Assembly: GCA_950073265.1 (NCBI GenBank)
Contig: CATMPJ010000008.1
Span: 1-37,112, forward strand
DNA from: an uncultured bacterium
GTDB lineage: Bacteria; Patescibacteriota; Minisyncoccia; Phycocordibacterales; UBA918
Length of the DNA: 37,112 nucleotides
Direction of reading: 5' to 3'
The notes beneath the pieces are model-generated. The model was not told the DNA's origin and did not search any database. It saw only the letters and a program-made list of their open reading frames with translations. How positions within the stretch are numbered: the first letter of the stretch is position 1; every line of letters begins with the position of its first letter. Shown piece by piece: positions 14,505 to 25,333 of the stretch. The position numbers and the translations under genes were made by a program.

Positions 14505-15572
14505 ATGGCAGTAGACTATCGAAAAGAGCTCCAAGCACTCATAGACCTTATTTTGCAAGAAAAGGCATCCGACCTTCATTTTTCGGTTGATGCACACCCA
14601 ATGATTCGAGTTTCTAGCACCTTGGTACCGCTGGTCAAGAAACCGATTTTAAATGAAGCTGACCTAGCTGCTTTCGCAAAAATATTACTTCGACCGGATC
14701 AGATGAAACGCTATGAGGCATTTGAAGAAGTAGATTTTTCATTCGAAAATAGCCAAGGAGTACGTTTTCGTGGTAACGCCTTTTTTCAACGAGGTCGAAT
14801 GGGAATTGCCTTACGCCTCATTCCTAACGTCATTCGCACCATTGAAGAGCTCAATCTGCCGCCAATTTTAGAAAGTTTTGCCTCGCGTACCCAAGGTTTC
14901 TTTCTTTGTGTAGGTCCAGTTGGTCAAGGTAAGTCGACAACACTCGCTGCAATGGTTAACGCCATCAATAAAAGCAGATCTGATCATATTGTAACGATTG
15001 AAGATCCGATTGAATATGTTTACAAAGAAGAAAAAGCGCTTATTGACCAGCGTGAAGTAGGGATTGACACAAAAAGTTTTGAAAAGGCTTTAACAGCGGC
15101 ACTCCGTCAAGATGTTGATGTTATCTTGGTAGGGGAAATGCGCAACCCAGAGACTATTTCCGCTGCCGTAACAGCGGCAGAAACGGGCCATCTTGTATGT
15201 TCAACACTCCACACCAACGATGCCGCTCAGACAATCAACCGTATTGTGGATTCTTTTCCTGCCGCACAGCAGACACAGATACGAGTACAGTTAGCATCTT
15301 CACTTATTGGTATCTTTTCACAACGACTCATTCCTCGCATTGCTGGTGGTCTTGTTCCTGCGTATGAATTGCTTATTAATAATGCCGCGGTTAGCAACCT
15401 TATTCGTGAAAATAGAATTCACGAAATCCCTTCAGTAATTGAGACAGGTTTGGAGCAAGGTATGATTGACATGAATCGTTCACTGGCGCGCTTAGTGCAA
15501 AACGGTGAAATTACAGTCGAGAACGCCTTCAGCTTCTCCGTCAATCCTAAGGGTCTTGAGCGACTTCTTTAA
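14505..15572 (+). CDS. pilT: Pilus retraction ATPase PilT
   Basis: 355 residues, typical for PilT. N-terminal PAS-like domain (SDLHFSVDAHPMIRV), Walker A GPVGQGKST at 137-145 (a variant of the usual GPTGSGKST), Asp box IEDPIEYVY, Walker B DVILVGEMRNPET, His box TGHLVCSTLHTND, and the PilT hallmark NLIRENRIHEIPS near the C-terminus, equivalent to AIRNLIRE. It drives pilus depolymerisation for twitching, host contact or DNA uptake. Encoded directly between the receiver and pilC without a Shine-Dalgarno. Confidence 0.93.
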   Translation: MAVDYRKELQALIDLILQEKASDLHFSVDAHPMIRVSSTLVPLVKKPILNEADLAAFAKILLRPDQMKRYEAFEEVDFSFENSQGVRFRGNAFFQRGRMGIALRLIPNVIRTIEELNLPPILESFASRTQGFFLCVGPVGQGKSTTLAAMVNAINKSRSDHIVTIEDPIEYVYKEEKALIDQREVGIDTKSFEKALTAALRQDVDVILVGEMRNPETISAAVTAAETGHLVCSTLHTNDAAQTINRIVDSFPAAQQTQIRVQLASSLIGIFSQRLIPRIAGGLVPAYELLINNAAVSNLIRENRIHEIPSVIETGLEQGMIDMNRSLARLVQNGEITVENAFSFSVNPKGLERLL

Positions 15573-15577
15573 ATAAT

Positions 15578-16795
15578 ATGTTGTTTACCTATAAAGCTAT
15601 CGATAAGACGAACGTACAGCGAGAGGGTACGGTTGAAGCCGCATCTGTTGACGCCGCTATTGTTGCTGTCCAAAAACGCGGCTATACATTGGTCTCAATC
15701 GATGAGGTGAAAACTGGCGGTGGACTAGGAAATCTCCTCGAAGTAAATCTCTCTTTCTTTAAAAGAATATCAAACAAAGAAGTTGTCATTCTGTCTCGTC
15801 AGATATCAACCTTATTTCAAGCGCAAGTATCGCCACTTCGTATTTTTCGCCTGCTCTCTGCCGAGACCGAGAACCCGCAGCTACAGATTGTTCTGAACGA
15901 AGTTGTTGAGGACTTGCAGGCTGGAACATCTATTTCCCGTGCTCTATCAAATCACCCGGAAGTCTTTTCTTCTTTCTATGTCAACTTGGTTCGTTCTGGT
16001 GAAGAGTCAGGCTCACTTGAAAAATCTTTTGACTATCTCGCTGATTATCTAGATAGAGAGTATGAAGTTGTGTCAAAAGCTCGCAACTCACTGGTCTATC
16101 CAGCTTTTGTTGTTTCGATCTTTTTTGTGGTGATGGGTCTGATGCTCACTCTGGTTATTCCGAGTATTGCGACTATCTTGACTGAATCAGGACAAGAACT
16201 TCCTATCTACACCAAAATAGTTATCTCGATTTCTGACTTTTTTGTACAGTACATTGGGGTAATTTTGGTTCTCATAGCAGGCGCCGGCGCCGGCTACTGG
16301 CGTTTCTCCCGCACCGAAGTTGGGCGGCGTACCATTGATGAGTTTGTTATCTCAATTCCGTATATTGGCGATCTGCAGCAGAAGCTTCTATTGACACGCA
16401 TCTGTGACAACATGGCAACGATGCTTTCAAGCGGTATTTCAATTGTGCAAGCAATTGAAGTAACCGCAGACGTGGTAGACAATACGGTGTACAAAGAAAT
16501 TCTTGAAGCAACCTTGGCAGAAGTTAGGGGTGGACGCTCGTTCGCAGACGCTATTGGCGAATACCGTGAGATTCCTGGTATTCTCTCGCAAATGGCAAAA
16601 GTGGGTGAAGAAACAGGTAGTCTCTCTAACATTCTTACGACCCTCTCTCGATTTTATCGCCGTGAAGTAAACACTGCCGTTGATACACTGATTAGTTTGA
16701 TTGAACCAGCGATGATTGTCTTTCTCGGTCTAGGTGTGGGTGTTTTGCTAGCCTCTGTGCTGATGCCAATCTACAATCTGACGAGTGCGTATTAA
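15578..16795 (+). CDS. pilC: Type IV pilus platform protein PilC
   Basis: 405 residues. A short N-terminal cytoplasmic domain (YKAIDKTNVQREGTVEAAS) is followed by two T2SSF/GspF repeats. Each ends in membrane helices: about 170-195 and 220-245 after the first, and about 372-400 at the C-terminus. The repeat motif RQISTLFQAQVSPLRIF in the first half and the equivalent CDNMATMLSSGISIVQAIE in the second half confirm the internal duplication. PilC is the integral-membrane platform that the PilB and PilT rings act upon. Starts 5 nt after pilT; last gene of this transcription unit. Confidence 0.93.
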   Translation: MLFTYKAIDKTNVQREGTVEAASVDAAIVAVQKRGYTLVSIDEVKTGGGLGNLLEVNLSFFKRISNKEVVILSRQISTLFQAQVSPLRIFRLLSAETENPQLQIVLNEVVEDLQAGTSISRALSNHPEVFSSFYVNLVRSGEESGSLEKSFDYLADYLDREYEVVSKARNSLVYPAFVVSIFFVVMGLMLTLVIPSIATILTESGQELPIYTKIVISISDFFVQYIGVILVLIAGAGAGYWRFSRTEVGRRTIDEFVISIPYIGDLQQKLLLTRICDNMATMLSSGISIVQAIEVTADVVDNTVYKEILEATLAEVRGGRSFADAIGEYREIPGILSQMAKVGEETGSLSNILTTLSRFYRREVNTAVDTLISLIEPAMIVFLGLGVGVLLASVLMPIYNLTSAY

Positions 16796-16836
16796 TAGTT
16801 TTCCCCAAATCTTAAATCAGCTACTTAGTGAAACCG

Positions 16837-16842
16837 TATAAT
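16837..16842 (+). promoter_or_regulatory. -10 box of the major pilin gene
   Basis: TATAAT, 82 nt before the pilin ATG, giving a 5' leader of about 76 nt. No convincing -35 box is seen. The long leader contrasts with the leaderless genes around it. Confidence 0.55.
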
Positions 16843-16847
16843 AAAAA

Positions 16848-16898
16848 TAGCCTCTACAACGAGAGCTACGATTTTGGGTACGCAGCTGATACCTAAAA
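16848..16898 (+). promoter_or_regulatory. Two stem-loops in the pilin 5' leader
   Basis: Stem-loop 1: TAG-CTCT (16848-16855, with bulged C16851) with AGAG-CTA (16862-16868). Stem-loop 2: TTTTGGGTA (16872-16880) with TACCTAAAA (16890-16898), 9 bp including one G-T wobble, loop of 9 nt. They are followed by an A/T-rich single-stranded stretch up to the start codon. A role in mRNA stability or translation is inference. Confidence 0.5.
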
Positions 16899-16924
16899 TA
16901 CATTATTTACTTTAAAAAATAATT

Positions 16925-17401
16925 ATGAAAAAAATGCTACAACGCGGTTTCACCCTCATCGAACTCCTCGTCGTGATTGCGATCATCGGTATTCTTGCTG
17001 CCGTGGTACTCGCTTCACTTAACGATGCTCGTTCAAGTGGTTCAGACGCTGCGATTAAGCAGGGGCTGGGCAACATGCGATCTCAAGCCGAAATTTATTA
17101 CAACAGCAACAATTTCCGATACTACACTTCTGCCACAGCTAATGCATGTGATGATAGTAGCGCGGTTTCTGTACTTGAAGGAGCGCGTAATGCTAGTGGT
17201 GTTGCAACTGCGTACACTGGAGACACGAACGGCACAGCGTCATCAAATGCTCGCGTGACCTGTCATGCAGCCGCGCAAGCCTGGGTAGTAACCGCGCCGC
17301 TTGCCTCAGATAACACCAGGGCATGGTGTGTAGACTCTACTGGTGCTGCGAAAGAAATCGCTGTAGCTGGAGTTGGAACAACAGCCTACGCTTGTCCATA
17401 A
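16925..17401 (+). CDS. pilA: Major type IV pilin
   Basis: 158 residues. A short class III leader MKKMLQRG is cleaved before Phe in RG-FTLIELLVVIAIIGILAAVVLASL, giving the conserved Glu5 and the long hydrophobic N-terminal helix. The globular part is Ala/Thr/Ser-rich with four cysteines, which can form two disulfides (a DsbB gene lies at 35450). A stand-alone transcription unit with its own long leader and strong terminator suggests high expression, as expected for the major subunit. Cleavage and methylation would be done by PilD, encoded next. Confidence 0.92.
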   Translation: MKKMLQRGFTLIELLVVIAIIGILAAVVLASLNDARSSGSDAAIKQGLGNMRSQAEIYYNSNNFRYYTSATANACDDSSAVSVLEGARNASGVATAYTGDTNGTASSNARVTCHAAAQAWVVTAPLASDNTRAWCVDSTGAAKEIAVAGVGTTAYACP

Positions 17402-17407
17402 GGAACA

Positions 17408-17431
17408 AAAAACACCCACGAGGGTGTTTTT
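17408..17431 (+). terminator. Pilin terminator
   Basis: AAAAACACCC (17408-17417) pairs with GGGTGTTTTT (17422-17431), 10 bp with an ACGA loop and a T-run. It lies 7 nt after the pilin stop. Confidence 0.85.
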
Positions 17432-17463
17432 GTATAAGTAACTTGTAACCAGTTGTGAAGAGG

Positions 17464-17469
17464 TATACT
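17464..17469 (+). promoter_or_regulatory. -10 box of pilD
   Basis: TATACT with 6 nt to the ATG at 17476. Leaderless spacing, no Shine-Dalgarno. Confidence 0.65.
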
Positions 17470-17475
17470 TAAGCA

Positions 17476-18312
17476 ATGTATCAGTTGCTGATGGAAACCT
17501 CACCTGTAGTTTCAATGTTGTTCGCTTTTGGTGTAGGGACAATTATTGGTAGTTTTCTAAACGTCGTCATTTATCGTATCCACACTGGAAAATCACTCTC
17601 CGGTAATTCTCACTGTCTTTCGTGCGGTAAAGCACTGGCCTGGTATGATCTTTTTCCGGTTGTGTCTTATATATTTCTGCGCGGTAAATGCCGGCAGTGT
17701 GGCTGTAGATTTACCGCTCGTTATGCAGCGGTTGAATTACTAACGGGAATCCTGTTTGTTGCCGCGGTTTTTGCAACCAGTAACGCGGAGTCCTTATTGC
17801 TCTTGTGGTCAATACTTTCGGTATTGGTAGTGATAACCGTTTACGACTTACGTCACTTTATTATCCCTGATACTCTCACCAGCATTTTAACTGTCTTGGT
17901 AATTGCATACACCATTTTGCCATTTTTACTCAGCTATCAATATTTTGTTTATGCTGAAAACGTGCTTGCCGCCATAGCCGGCTCTGGATTTTTATTTTTG
18001 TTATGGTTCATGTCTCAGGGTCAATGGCTCGGATTCGGTGATGTTAAATTAGCGTTCCCGCTCGGGCTCCTGATTGGGTCTGAATACGTCTTTTCTTTTA
18101 TAGTTTTATCATTTTGGATTGGGGCAGCAGTCAGTGTTGCGCTGCTCGGTTTAGTGAAGGTGACTAATATGGCACGGGGAAAACTGCGCTTACCTTTTGT
18201 GTCACAGAGTCTTACAATAAAAAGTGAGGTTCCTTTTGCACCATTTTTAATTGCCGGTTGTCTGGTCGCATTTTTCCTAAAGATTCATGTTCTCGATCTC
18301 TTTACAGTGTAA
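17476..18312 (+). CDS. pilD: Prepilin peptidase / N-methyltransferase PilD
   Basis: 278 residues with about eight hydrophobic segments. The N-terminal methylation domain keeps its four zinc cysteines (HCLSCGK and KCRQCGCRF). The catalytic aspartates of the GxGD peptidase are in VITVYDLRHFIIPD and LGFGDVKLAFPLG. It processes the leader peptides of the major pilin and the four minor pilins encoded downstream. Its 3' end overlaps the first minor pilin gene by 26 nt, so this starts a pilD-minor pilin-ligA transcription unit. Confidence 0.93.
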   Translation: MYQLLMETSPVVSMLFAFGVGTIIGSFLNVVIYRIHTGKSLSGNSHCLSCGKALAWYDLFPVVSYIFLRGKCRQCGCRFTARYAAVELLTGILFVAAVFATSNAESLLLLWSILSVLVVITVYDLRHFIIPDTLTSILTVLVIAYTILPFLLSYQYFVYAENVLAAIAGSGFLFLLWFMSQGQWLGFGDVKLAFPLGLLIGSEYVFSFIVLSFWIGAAVSVALLGLVKVTNMARGKLRLPFVSQSLTIKSEVPFAPFLIAGCLVAFFLKIHVLDLFTV

Positions 18313-18898
18313 ATTCAAAAAACAGTCAATATGTGGTTTTGGGCTGATTGAATTGATGGTGAGTATCACTATCATGGCTATTATTATGGCAGTTGTTATC
18401 GCCCGACACGATAAATTTAACGGTGCTATTTTATTGCGCAGCCAAGCCTATGAAATTGCTTTACAACTACGTGAGGTACAGCTCAGTGCGGTTAGTGCCA
18501 CGAGTAGATCTGGTAATTATCGCTCGAATCTGGGAATTTATTTTGATACTAGCAGTAAAAATTCTTACATTGTTTTTCAGGATGGAGCAAGTGGAGTCGT
18601 TGGTCGCTACGATTCTGGTGAACAGCTTGGCGCGCAGGGAGTGTTAGATCCACGCTTTGAGATACGTGCCATCCGTCGCGGCGACAATCAGAGTGCCTTA
18701 TCGAATGTTTCAATATCTTTTGCTCGTCCAGATTTTGATGCGGTCTTTACTACCAGTACCGGTTCATTGGGTACGCTACAAAGCGTATTGATTGAAGTTG
18801 GGCGGGTTGGAGCGACTGGAAATGCAACCGATGTGGTACGGTATGTTGAGGTTACGGCCTCCGGGCAAATAACGGTTAAAACAGCGAACGAGTTATAG
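18287..18898 (+). CDS. Minor pseudopilin, GspH/FimT-like
   Basis: 203 residues. The class III signal is CG-FGLIELMVSITIMAII with Glu5, after a rather long leader of 17 residues (the ATG at 18287 lies inside pilD). After the helix come beta-rich segments without known motifs; size and position as first of four minor pilins suggest the GspH/FimT class, part of the priming complex at the pilus tip. FimT proteins can bind DNA in competent bacteria, but no DNA-binding motif is evident here. Confidence 0.78.
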   Translation: MFSISLQCKFKKQSICGFGLIELMVSITIMAIIMAVVIARHDKFNGAILLRSQAYEIALQLREVQLSAVSATSRSGNYRSNLGIYFDTSSKNSYIVFQDGASGVVGRYDSGEQLGAQGVLDPRFEIRAIRRGDNQSALSNVSISFARPDFDAVFTTSTGSLGTLQSVLIEVGRVGATGNATDVVRYVEVTASGQITVKTANEL

Positions 18899-18899
18899 T

Positions 18900-19553
18900 A
18901 TGAGATCAAAAATACTTACACAGTCCGGTTTCACTTTAATCGAAATGATTGTTTCATTGGCACTTTTCTCTGTGGTGGTGACGGTAGCGGTCGGGGCGCT
19001 CCTTATGTTGGTTGGTACCAATGAAGACCTGCAAGGTGAGCAAAGCGTGATGACCAATCTCTCTTTCGTGCTTGATAGTATGACTCGTGAAATCCGTACC
19101 GGAACGCGCTACTACTGCTTATCTAGTGATAATTTCAACACATTTATTCCGGGAGGATCCTTGGAAGGTCTGGGTGAAAATACCCGAGATTGTGAGAACG
19201 GATCAAATAACAGCGTCCGCTTTCATGGTGTTGCATTTATTGAAGCAGGAAACAGTATTACCGGAGCCAGCGCCAGTCGCATCATGTACTTTTATGATCG
19301 AACCCAGCAGCAACTCTTTAGACAGGTTGGCAATAGTGCGCCGCAGTCGATTGTGTCTACGGGACTAGCTATAATAGACGCTGATATGTTTGTCACTGGT
19401 AGTGAAGCGGTCAATATAGCTGATACTACTCCTAATACTACGCAGCCCACAGTAACTATTCATATAGAAGCAATTGACTTGCTCGATACTGGACCCGATC
19501 CAAAATCGTACTTCGTGCAAACTACCGTAACGCAGCGAGCTTTAGATATATGA
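18900..19553 (+). CDS. Minor pseudopilin, PilW/GspJ-like
   Basis: 217 residues. Class III signal SG-FTLIEMIVSLALFSVVVTV with Glu5. The globular domain contains a Cys pair (YYCLSS and TRDCEN). Length and order after the FimT-like protein point to PilW/GspJ. It starts 1 nt after the upstream stop, and its stop overlaps the next start (ATGA). Expected to be part of the tip-initiating minor pilin complex. Confidence 0.75.
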   Translation: MRSKILTQSGFTLIEMIVSLALFSVVVTVAVGALLMLVGTNEDLQGEQSVMTNLSFVLDSMTREIRTGTRYYCLSSDNFNTFIPGGSLEGLGENTRDCENGSNNSVRFHGVAFIEAGNSITGASASRIMYFYDRTQQQLFRQVGNSAPQSIVSTGLAIIDADMFVTGSEAVNIADTTPNTTQPTVTIHIEAIDLLDTGPDPKSYFVQTTVTQRALDI

Positions 19554-20144
19554 TGTACCAAAATGCACAATCAGGTTTCAGTTTAGTTGAGACGCTCGTC
19601 GCCATCACGATTTTGTTGATTGTAATTATTGGTCCAATGACGATTAGTTCGCAATCCGCGAAGAGTACGAGTTTTGCTAGTGAACAGGTAATCGCTTTCT
19701 TCTTGGCCCAAGAAGGGGCTGAGTTAATCCATAAACATCGTGATGATTTCTTTAATCGGAGCTATAGCACCACTACAGCAAGTGTGTATACCAGTTCACC
19801 TTGGGCAGATTTTAAAGCCTCGACAGTCTATAGTCGTTGTGTACTTAGCTCTGGTCGTGGTTGCGGGATACAGATTGATCGAACGAGTATCGGGACAATA
19901 AACGCTATCAGGTGTTCCGGAGAGGCGTGCCCACTATATTTCGATGATACGGTTAACTCTATTTCACGATCTCGCTATACTCATACCAGTACCGCTAACA
20001 CAGAGAACACACCATATCGTAGAGAGATAACGCTTGAACCAATTTCAGCGGACGAGATAAAAGTAACATCAAGAGTGTCATGGAACAGCGGCAATACAAG
20101 AGACGAACAATCAACAACAGTCGAAACATATTTATTTAATACCT

Positions 20145-20155
<11 letters not shown>
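19550..20155 (+). CDS. Minor pseudopilin, PilV/GspI-like
   Basis: 201 residues. Class III signal SG-FSLVETLVAITILLIVIIGP with Glu5. The SLVETLVA start is the pattern of PilV/GspI proteins. Cysteines in SRCVLSSGRGCG and RCSGEACP suggest disulfides. It overlaps both neighbours (4 nt and 11 nt), so translation is coupled. Confidence 0.75.
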
Positions 20156-22732
<2,577 letters not shown>

Positions 22733-22741
22733 CTTCTTCGA

Positions 22742-22750
22742 TGGTATGAT
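22742..22750 (+). promoter_or_regulatory. Extended -10 promoter of gatC
   Basis: TGG followed by TATGAT (22745-22750), 6 nt before the ATG at 22757. Leaderless spacing. Confidence 0.65.
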
Positions 22751-22756
22751 GCCGTC

Positions 22757-23056
22757 ATGAAACGCGAAGACATTACTCACTTGGCTCAATTGTCACGTAT
22801 GACAGTGACGGATGAAGAGCTTGATGCGCTAGCAACTGAATTGCCGAAAATTGTTTCGTATGTGAGTGCGATTTCCGATATTGCTGCTATTGAAGGAGAT
22901 AAAACACCGGTGGTAGGACCGGTACATAACGTGTTTAGAGAAGATGTGATTACCAATGAAGCAGATGGGCATACAGCGGATTTATTGCGTGAGATGCCAG
23001 TTACTGAGGGTCGATATATGAAGGTGAAGAAAATTTTAAAAACTAACACTGATTAA
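22757..23056 (+). CDS. gatC: Asp-tRNA(Asn)/Glu-tRNA(Gln) amidotransferase subunit C
   Basis: 99 residues, the usual size. It starts with the family pattern ITHLAQLSRMTVTDEELDALATELPKI and contains VGPVHNVFREDVI and LREMPVTEGRYMKVKKIL near the end (the conserved P..E..Y..V). GatC wraps around GatA and stabilises the GatCAB complex, which amidates mischarged Glu-tRNA(Gln) or Asp-tRNA(Asn). gatA follows after 6 nt. A tRNA-Gln(UUG) gene is present at 33138, fitting the indirect charging route. gatB is not in the window. Confidence 0.92.
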   Translation: MKREDITHLAQLSRMTVTDEELDALATELPKIVSYVSAISDIAAIEGDKTPVVGPVHNVFREDVITNEADGHTADLLREMPVTEGRYMKVKKILKTNTD

Positions 23057-23062
23057 TCATCT

Positions 23063-24478
23063 ATGCACACAATTGCTGAACTGCGAGCCGCTTACATTAG
23101 CGGAGAGAAGAAACCTTCTGAGGTGATTAAAGAAGTGTTTGCCGTCATCGAAGAAAAAAATGATGACGTATTTGCTTTCTTAGACGTGTTTGAAGATGCA
23201 CTTGCAGCTGCTGAGTTAGCTGATGCTGTTTACGAGAAAAATGGCGCAGGCACGCCGCCATTGCTGGGAATTCCTGTTGCGATGAAGACTAACATTTTAA
23301 TTAAAGATAAACGTGCAACAGCGTCATCTAAAATACTTGAAAATTACACTGCTACTTATGACGCTACGATTGTGCGTCGTTTGCGAGATGCTGGTGCCAT
23401 TTTTGTTGGTGCCACGAACATGGATGAGTTTGCAATGGGTAGTTCAACGGAGTCCTCGGCTTTTGGTGTTACTAAAAACCCCCTTGACACATCGCGGGTG
23501 CCAGGTGGTTCTTCAGGTGGTTCGGCCGCCGCTGTCGCTATGGGCGCCGTGCCAGTAGCTATTGGTACTGACACCGGGGGTTCAATTCGTCAGCCGGCAG
23601 CATATTGTGGTCTGATTGGTTACAAGCCTACGTATGGGGCAGTTTCCCGATACGGACTAATTGCACTTGCTTCTTCGCTTGATCAAGCTGGGCCGTTTGC
23701 AAATACTGTTGCTGACGCAGAGCTTATCCATAATACAATGGCTGGTCAGGACGACATGGACGGCACAACAATCACTGATGACACATATCCAGCTGTGCCA
23801 GTAAAGGAAACGTACACTATCGGTGTACCGCGAGATTTCTTCACAGAAGGCGTTGACGAAGATGTTCTAAGAGCCTTTGACACACATGTCGAAGAGTTGA
23901 AGGCGTTAGGGCATACAATGGTTGATATCTCGCTACCGTTATTTGAAAAAGGGTTAGCTGCCTACTACATCGTTATGCCGGCTGAAGCATCCTCAAATCT
24001 TGCGCGCTATGATGGTATTCGGTATGGGTACTCCGCTCCAGCGGAGAGTTTACTAGAAGTGTATGAAAAAAGCCGTGCCGAAGGCTTTGGTGATGAAGTA
24101 AAACGTAGAATTTTGCTCGGCACGCACGTATTGTCAGCTGGTTATTACGATGCCTATTACGGAAAAGCAGAATTAGCGCGCAAGAAAATGCGTGAAGAAC
24201 TTGATGAAGTGTTTAAGTCTGTTGATTTGATAGTTACACCGACGACACCGACTCCTGCTTTTAAATTCGGAGAAAACACTGATCCGCTAGCCATGTACCG
24301 GCAGGACATTTTTACTGTCCCGGTGAACTTAACTGGGGTGCCTGCAATCACTTTACCAATGGGTACTGTGGAGCGTGACGGCACAGCACTACCGATTGGG
24401 GTACAATATATAGCACCACATGCGGGTGATGCTCGACTGTTTGCGTTAGGGAAGAGACTGTACGACGAGCGCCGCTAG
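23063..24478 (+). CDS. gatA: Asp-tRNA(Asn)/Glu-tRNA(Gln) amidotransferase subunit A
   Basis: 471 residues. Amidase signature with the catalytic triad: Lys in IPVAMKTNI, cis-Ser in GTDTGGSIRQPAA and the nucleophile in PGGSSGGSAAAVA. The GatA-specific TNMDEFAMGSSTESSAFG segment is present. The enzyme releases ammonia from glutamine (or asparagine) and passes it to GatB. Length and motifs are normal. It follows gatC closely and has no own promoter. Confidence 0.95.
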   Translation: MHTIAELRAAYISGEKKPSEVIKEVFAVIEEKNDDVFAFLDVFEDALAAAELADAVYEKNGAGTPPLLGIPVAMKTNILIKDKRATASSKILENYTATYDATIVRRLRDAGAIFVGATNMDEFAMGSSTESSAFGVTKNPLDTSRVPGGSSGGSAAAVAMGAVPVAIGTDTGGSIRQPAAYCGLIGYKPTYGAVSRYGLIALASSLDQAGPFANTVADAELIHNTMAGQDDMDGTTITDDTYPAVPVKETYTIGVPRDFFTEGVDEDVLRAFDTHVEELKALGHTMVDISLPLFEKGLAAYYIVMPAEASSNLARYDGIRYGYSAPAESLLEVYEKSRAEGFGDEVKRRILLGTHVLSAGYYDAYYGKAELARKKMREELDEVFKSVDLIVTPTTPTPAFKFGENTDPLAMYRQDIFTVPVNLTGVPAITLPMGTVERDGTALPIGVQYIAPHAGDARLFALGKRLYDERR

Positions 24479-24489
24479 GTATTCGTACT

Positions 24490-25152
24490 ATGGAACCCAC
24501 ATCACGATTAGAGGCAACCGCTACAATAACGGCCAGCACAACGCCGATTGACGGTATTTCTGAACCATTACCAGCAGTCGGAATTGACCCATTCTCTTTG
24601 ATTTTAAATTTACTAGGGGGCAATGAAACAACCGCCTCGCTTTTTAGTGGCAATGGACTCATTGATTTTCTAGGAATTATTTGGAATATATATGTTCTTA
24701 TTGCCTTCTTGCTTTCGATATTAATGTTGGGTCTCTACGCGTACGCATCGATATGGCGCTGGTTTTACTACAACGATGCAGATAGGCAATTGCGCGAAGC
24801 GGAAGATTTATACGACGCTCAATTTAGGGGGGTGCATAAGAATAGCCGTCTTGATGATATTCAAGCCCATGTTGCTTCCGAAAATCCTAATGATTGGAAG
24901 TTGGCCATTATTGAGGCCGACATTATTCTTGACGGTATCCTAAAAGATCGTGGGTACGCTGGTGCCACATTAGGAGAGCGCTTGCGAAGTATCTCACCCA
25001 ATCAAGTGGTCTCACTTCAAGATGCTTGGGAAGCACATAAAACGCGTAACATGATTGCCCACGAAGGTCCAGATTTTGTTTTAACCAAGCGGATGGCTGA
25101 AGATGCCATCAAGCGCTACCTGCGTGTATTCGCTGAATTTGGCATTACCTAA
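24490..25152 (+). CDS. Membrane protein with C-terminal HEPN-like helical domain
   Basis: 220 residues. A Thr-rich N-terminal region (about 1-60) probably lies outside. One strong transmembrane helix, at about 64-84, is followed by an aromatic basic patch (WRWFYYNDADRQLREAE). The cytoplasmic C-terminus, about 95-220, is all-helical and carries AHKTRNMIAHEG, in which Arg186-Asn187 and His191 form the Rx4H motif of HEPN domains. HEPN domains are often RNases or RNA-binding modules, but in several conserved membrane families the role is unknown. It starts 11 nt after gatA and probably belongs to that unit. Assignment is by motif only. Confidence 0.55.
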   Translation: MEPTSRLEATATITASTTPIDGISEPLPAVGIDPFSLILNLLGGNETTASLFSGNGLIDFLGIIWNIYVLIAFLLSILMLGLYAYASIWRWFYYNDADRQLREAEDLYDAQFRGVHKNSRLDDIQAHVASENPNDWKLAIIEADIILDGILKDRGYAGATLGERLRSISPNQVVSLQDAWEAHKTRNMIAHEGPDFVLTKRMAEDAIKRYLRVFAEFGIT

Positions 25153-25207
25153 CTTGCATGTTTGTGGTGAATGGGGTATTTTGTCACGTACGTTACATGA
25201 CGTTTAT

Positions 25208-25278
25208 AGCGGGGTAGAGGAGAGGTACCTCGGGAGGCTCATAACCTCCAGACCCCGGTTCGATTCCGGGCCCCGCAA
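25208..25278 (+). tRNA. Initiator tRNA-fMet (CAU)
   Basis: All arms fold: acceptor GCGGGG (25209-25214) with CCCCGC (25271-25276), D stem GAGG/CCTC, anticodon stem GGAGG/CCTCC with anticodon CAT at 25240-25242, T stem CCCGG/CCGGG with TTCGATT loop. The first base A1 faces A72, so the end is unpaired, the bacterial initiator hallmark (usually C1-A72). The anticodon stem has A29-U41 followed by two G-C pairs, not the usual three consecutive G-C pairs. CCA is not encoded. Confidence 0.85.
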
Positions 25279-25287
25279 CAAGAAACG

Positions 25288-25317
25288 AAAAGCCATAAGC
25301 AAAGCTCATGGCTTTTT
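25288..25317 (+). terminator. Terminator after tRNA-fMet
   Basis: AAAAGCCAT (25288-25296) with ATGGCTTTT (25308-25316), 9 bp, ending in a T-run. An inner AGC/GCT pairing extends the stem. The -10 box of the next gene starts 3 nt later. Confidence 0.75.
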
Positions 25318-25319
25318 GT

Positions 25320-25325
25320 TATACT
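25320..25325 (+). promoter_or_regulatory. -10 box of the first nucleotidyltransferase gene
   Basis: TATACT preceded by TGT (extended -10), 8 nt before the ATG at 25334. It directly follows the terminator T-run. Confidence 0.6.
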
Positions 25326-25333
25326 CTCCAGAT

